A stretch of DNA of 64,000 bases. Source: Pohlia nutans. Its lineage: Eukaryota; Streptophyta; Bryopsida; Bryales; Mniaceae. Both the position numbers and the translations under genes were made by a program. Position 1 is the first letter of the stretch. The number at the start of each line of letters is the position of its first letter. The notes below the pieces were generated by a model. That model ran no database searches. It saw nothing but the letters and a program-made list of their open reading frames with translations, and was not told the DNA's origin. Below are positions 63,933-64,000 of the stretch, one piece after another. The stretch lies in contig CM040096.1 in the NCBI GenBank assembly GCA_022496805.1, forward strand, positions 11,223,501 to 11,287,500. The letters are read 5' to 3'.

Positions 63933-64000
63933 TGACCTTCCCATTCTTTCCAGAAATGCTCCTTCAAAGTTGCATTTGATAGCAAGGCCTCCCTTTCATT

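Overview
The window looks like nuclear DNA of a land plant, probably a non-flowering one such as a bryophyte; the lineage is an inference. It carries three intron-rich plant genes: a TrpD2-type glycosyltransferase-family-3 protein, the rbcL-mRNA factor MRL1, and the THO/TREX subunit THO3/TEX1. Introns are short, the spacers are AT-rich, and transposable elements fill most of the remaining sequence. There are no bacterial operons, rRNA genes or CRISPR arrays.

Layout. 1-6.6 kb: minus-strand TrpD2-like gene (11 exons seen, 3' end off the left edge), with short inverted-repeat elements in most of its introns. 8.7-21.8 kb: a degenerate minus-strand non-LTR retrotransposon. It has a large ORF1 with an RRM-like region, then an ORF2 with two in-tandem 2A-like peptides (one mutated), an APE endonuclease, reverse transcriptase, a chromodomain-like segment, RNase H, a CCHC motif and a C-terminal domain resembling restriction-like endonucleases. 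22-28 kb: spacer with simple repeats, a 153-bp tandem repeat and a CACTA-type palindromic element. 28.7-36.6 kb: MRL1 (17 exons). 37.6-38.3 kb: Stowaway-like element with a nested insertion. 39.2-43.5 kb: THO3 (11 exons). 44.6-46.5 kb: Tc1/mariner element with a DD34E transposase carrying one stop. 46.5-47.4 kb: foldback element. 48.2-51.6 kb: further inverted-repeat elements. 52-55 kb: spacer with two long hairpins and a tandem repeat. 56.4-59.1 kb: broken hAT transposase gene. 59.2-64 kb: tRNA-like cloverleaf, two Mutator-like MITEs (one with a nested hAT MITE), a second CACTA MITE and a BED-type zinc-finger fragment at the right edge.

Two systems deserve attention. First, the retrotransposon appears to combine two endonuclease types (a Dualen-like layout) with duplicated 2A peptides and a chromodomain-like insert, which I do not know as a described combination in land plants. 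Second, at least twelve short elements are flanked by TTAA (or TTAT, GTAA, TTGA) and start with CCC, as piggyBac-type elements do. A related empty site in a second Stowaway copy, and one insertion flanked by the direct repeat TTAT, show that the four bases are a target-site duplication. These elements sit in the introns of all three host genes.

The host genes are not functionally linked to each other: MRL1 acts on chloroplast rbcL mRNA, THO3 in nuclear mRNA export, and the TrpD2-like protein is probably plastid-targeted with unproven activity.
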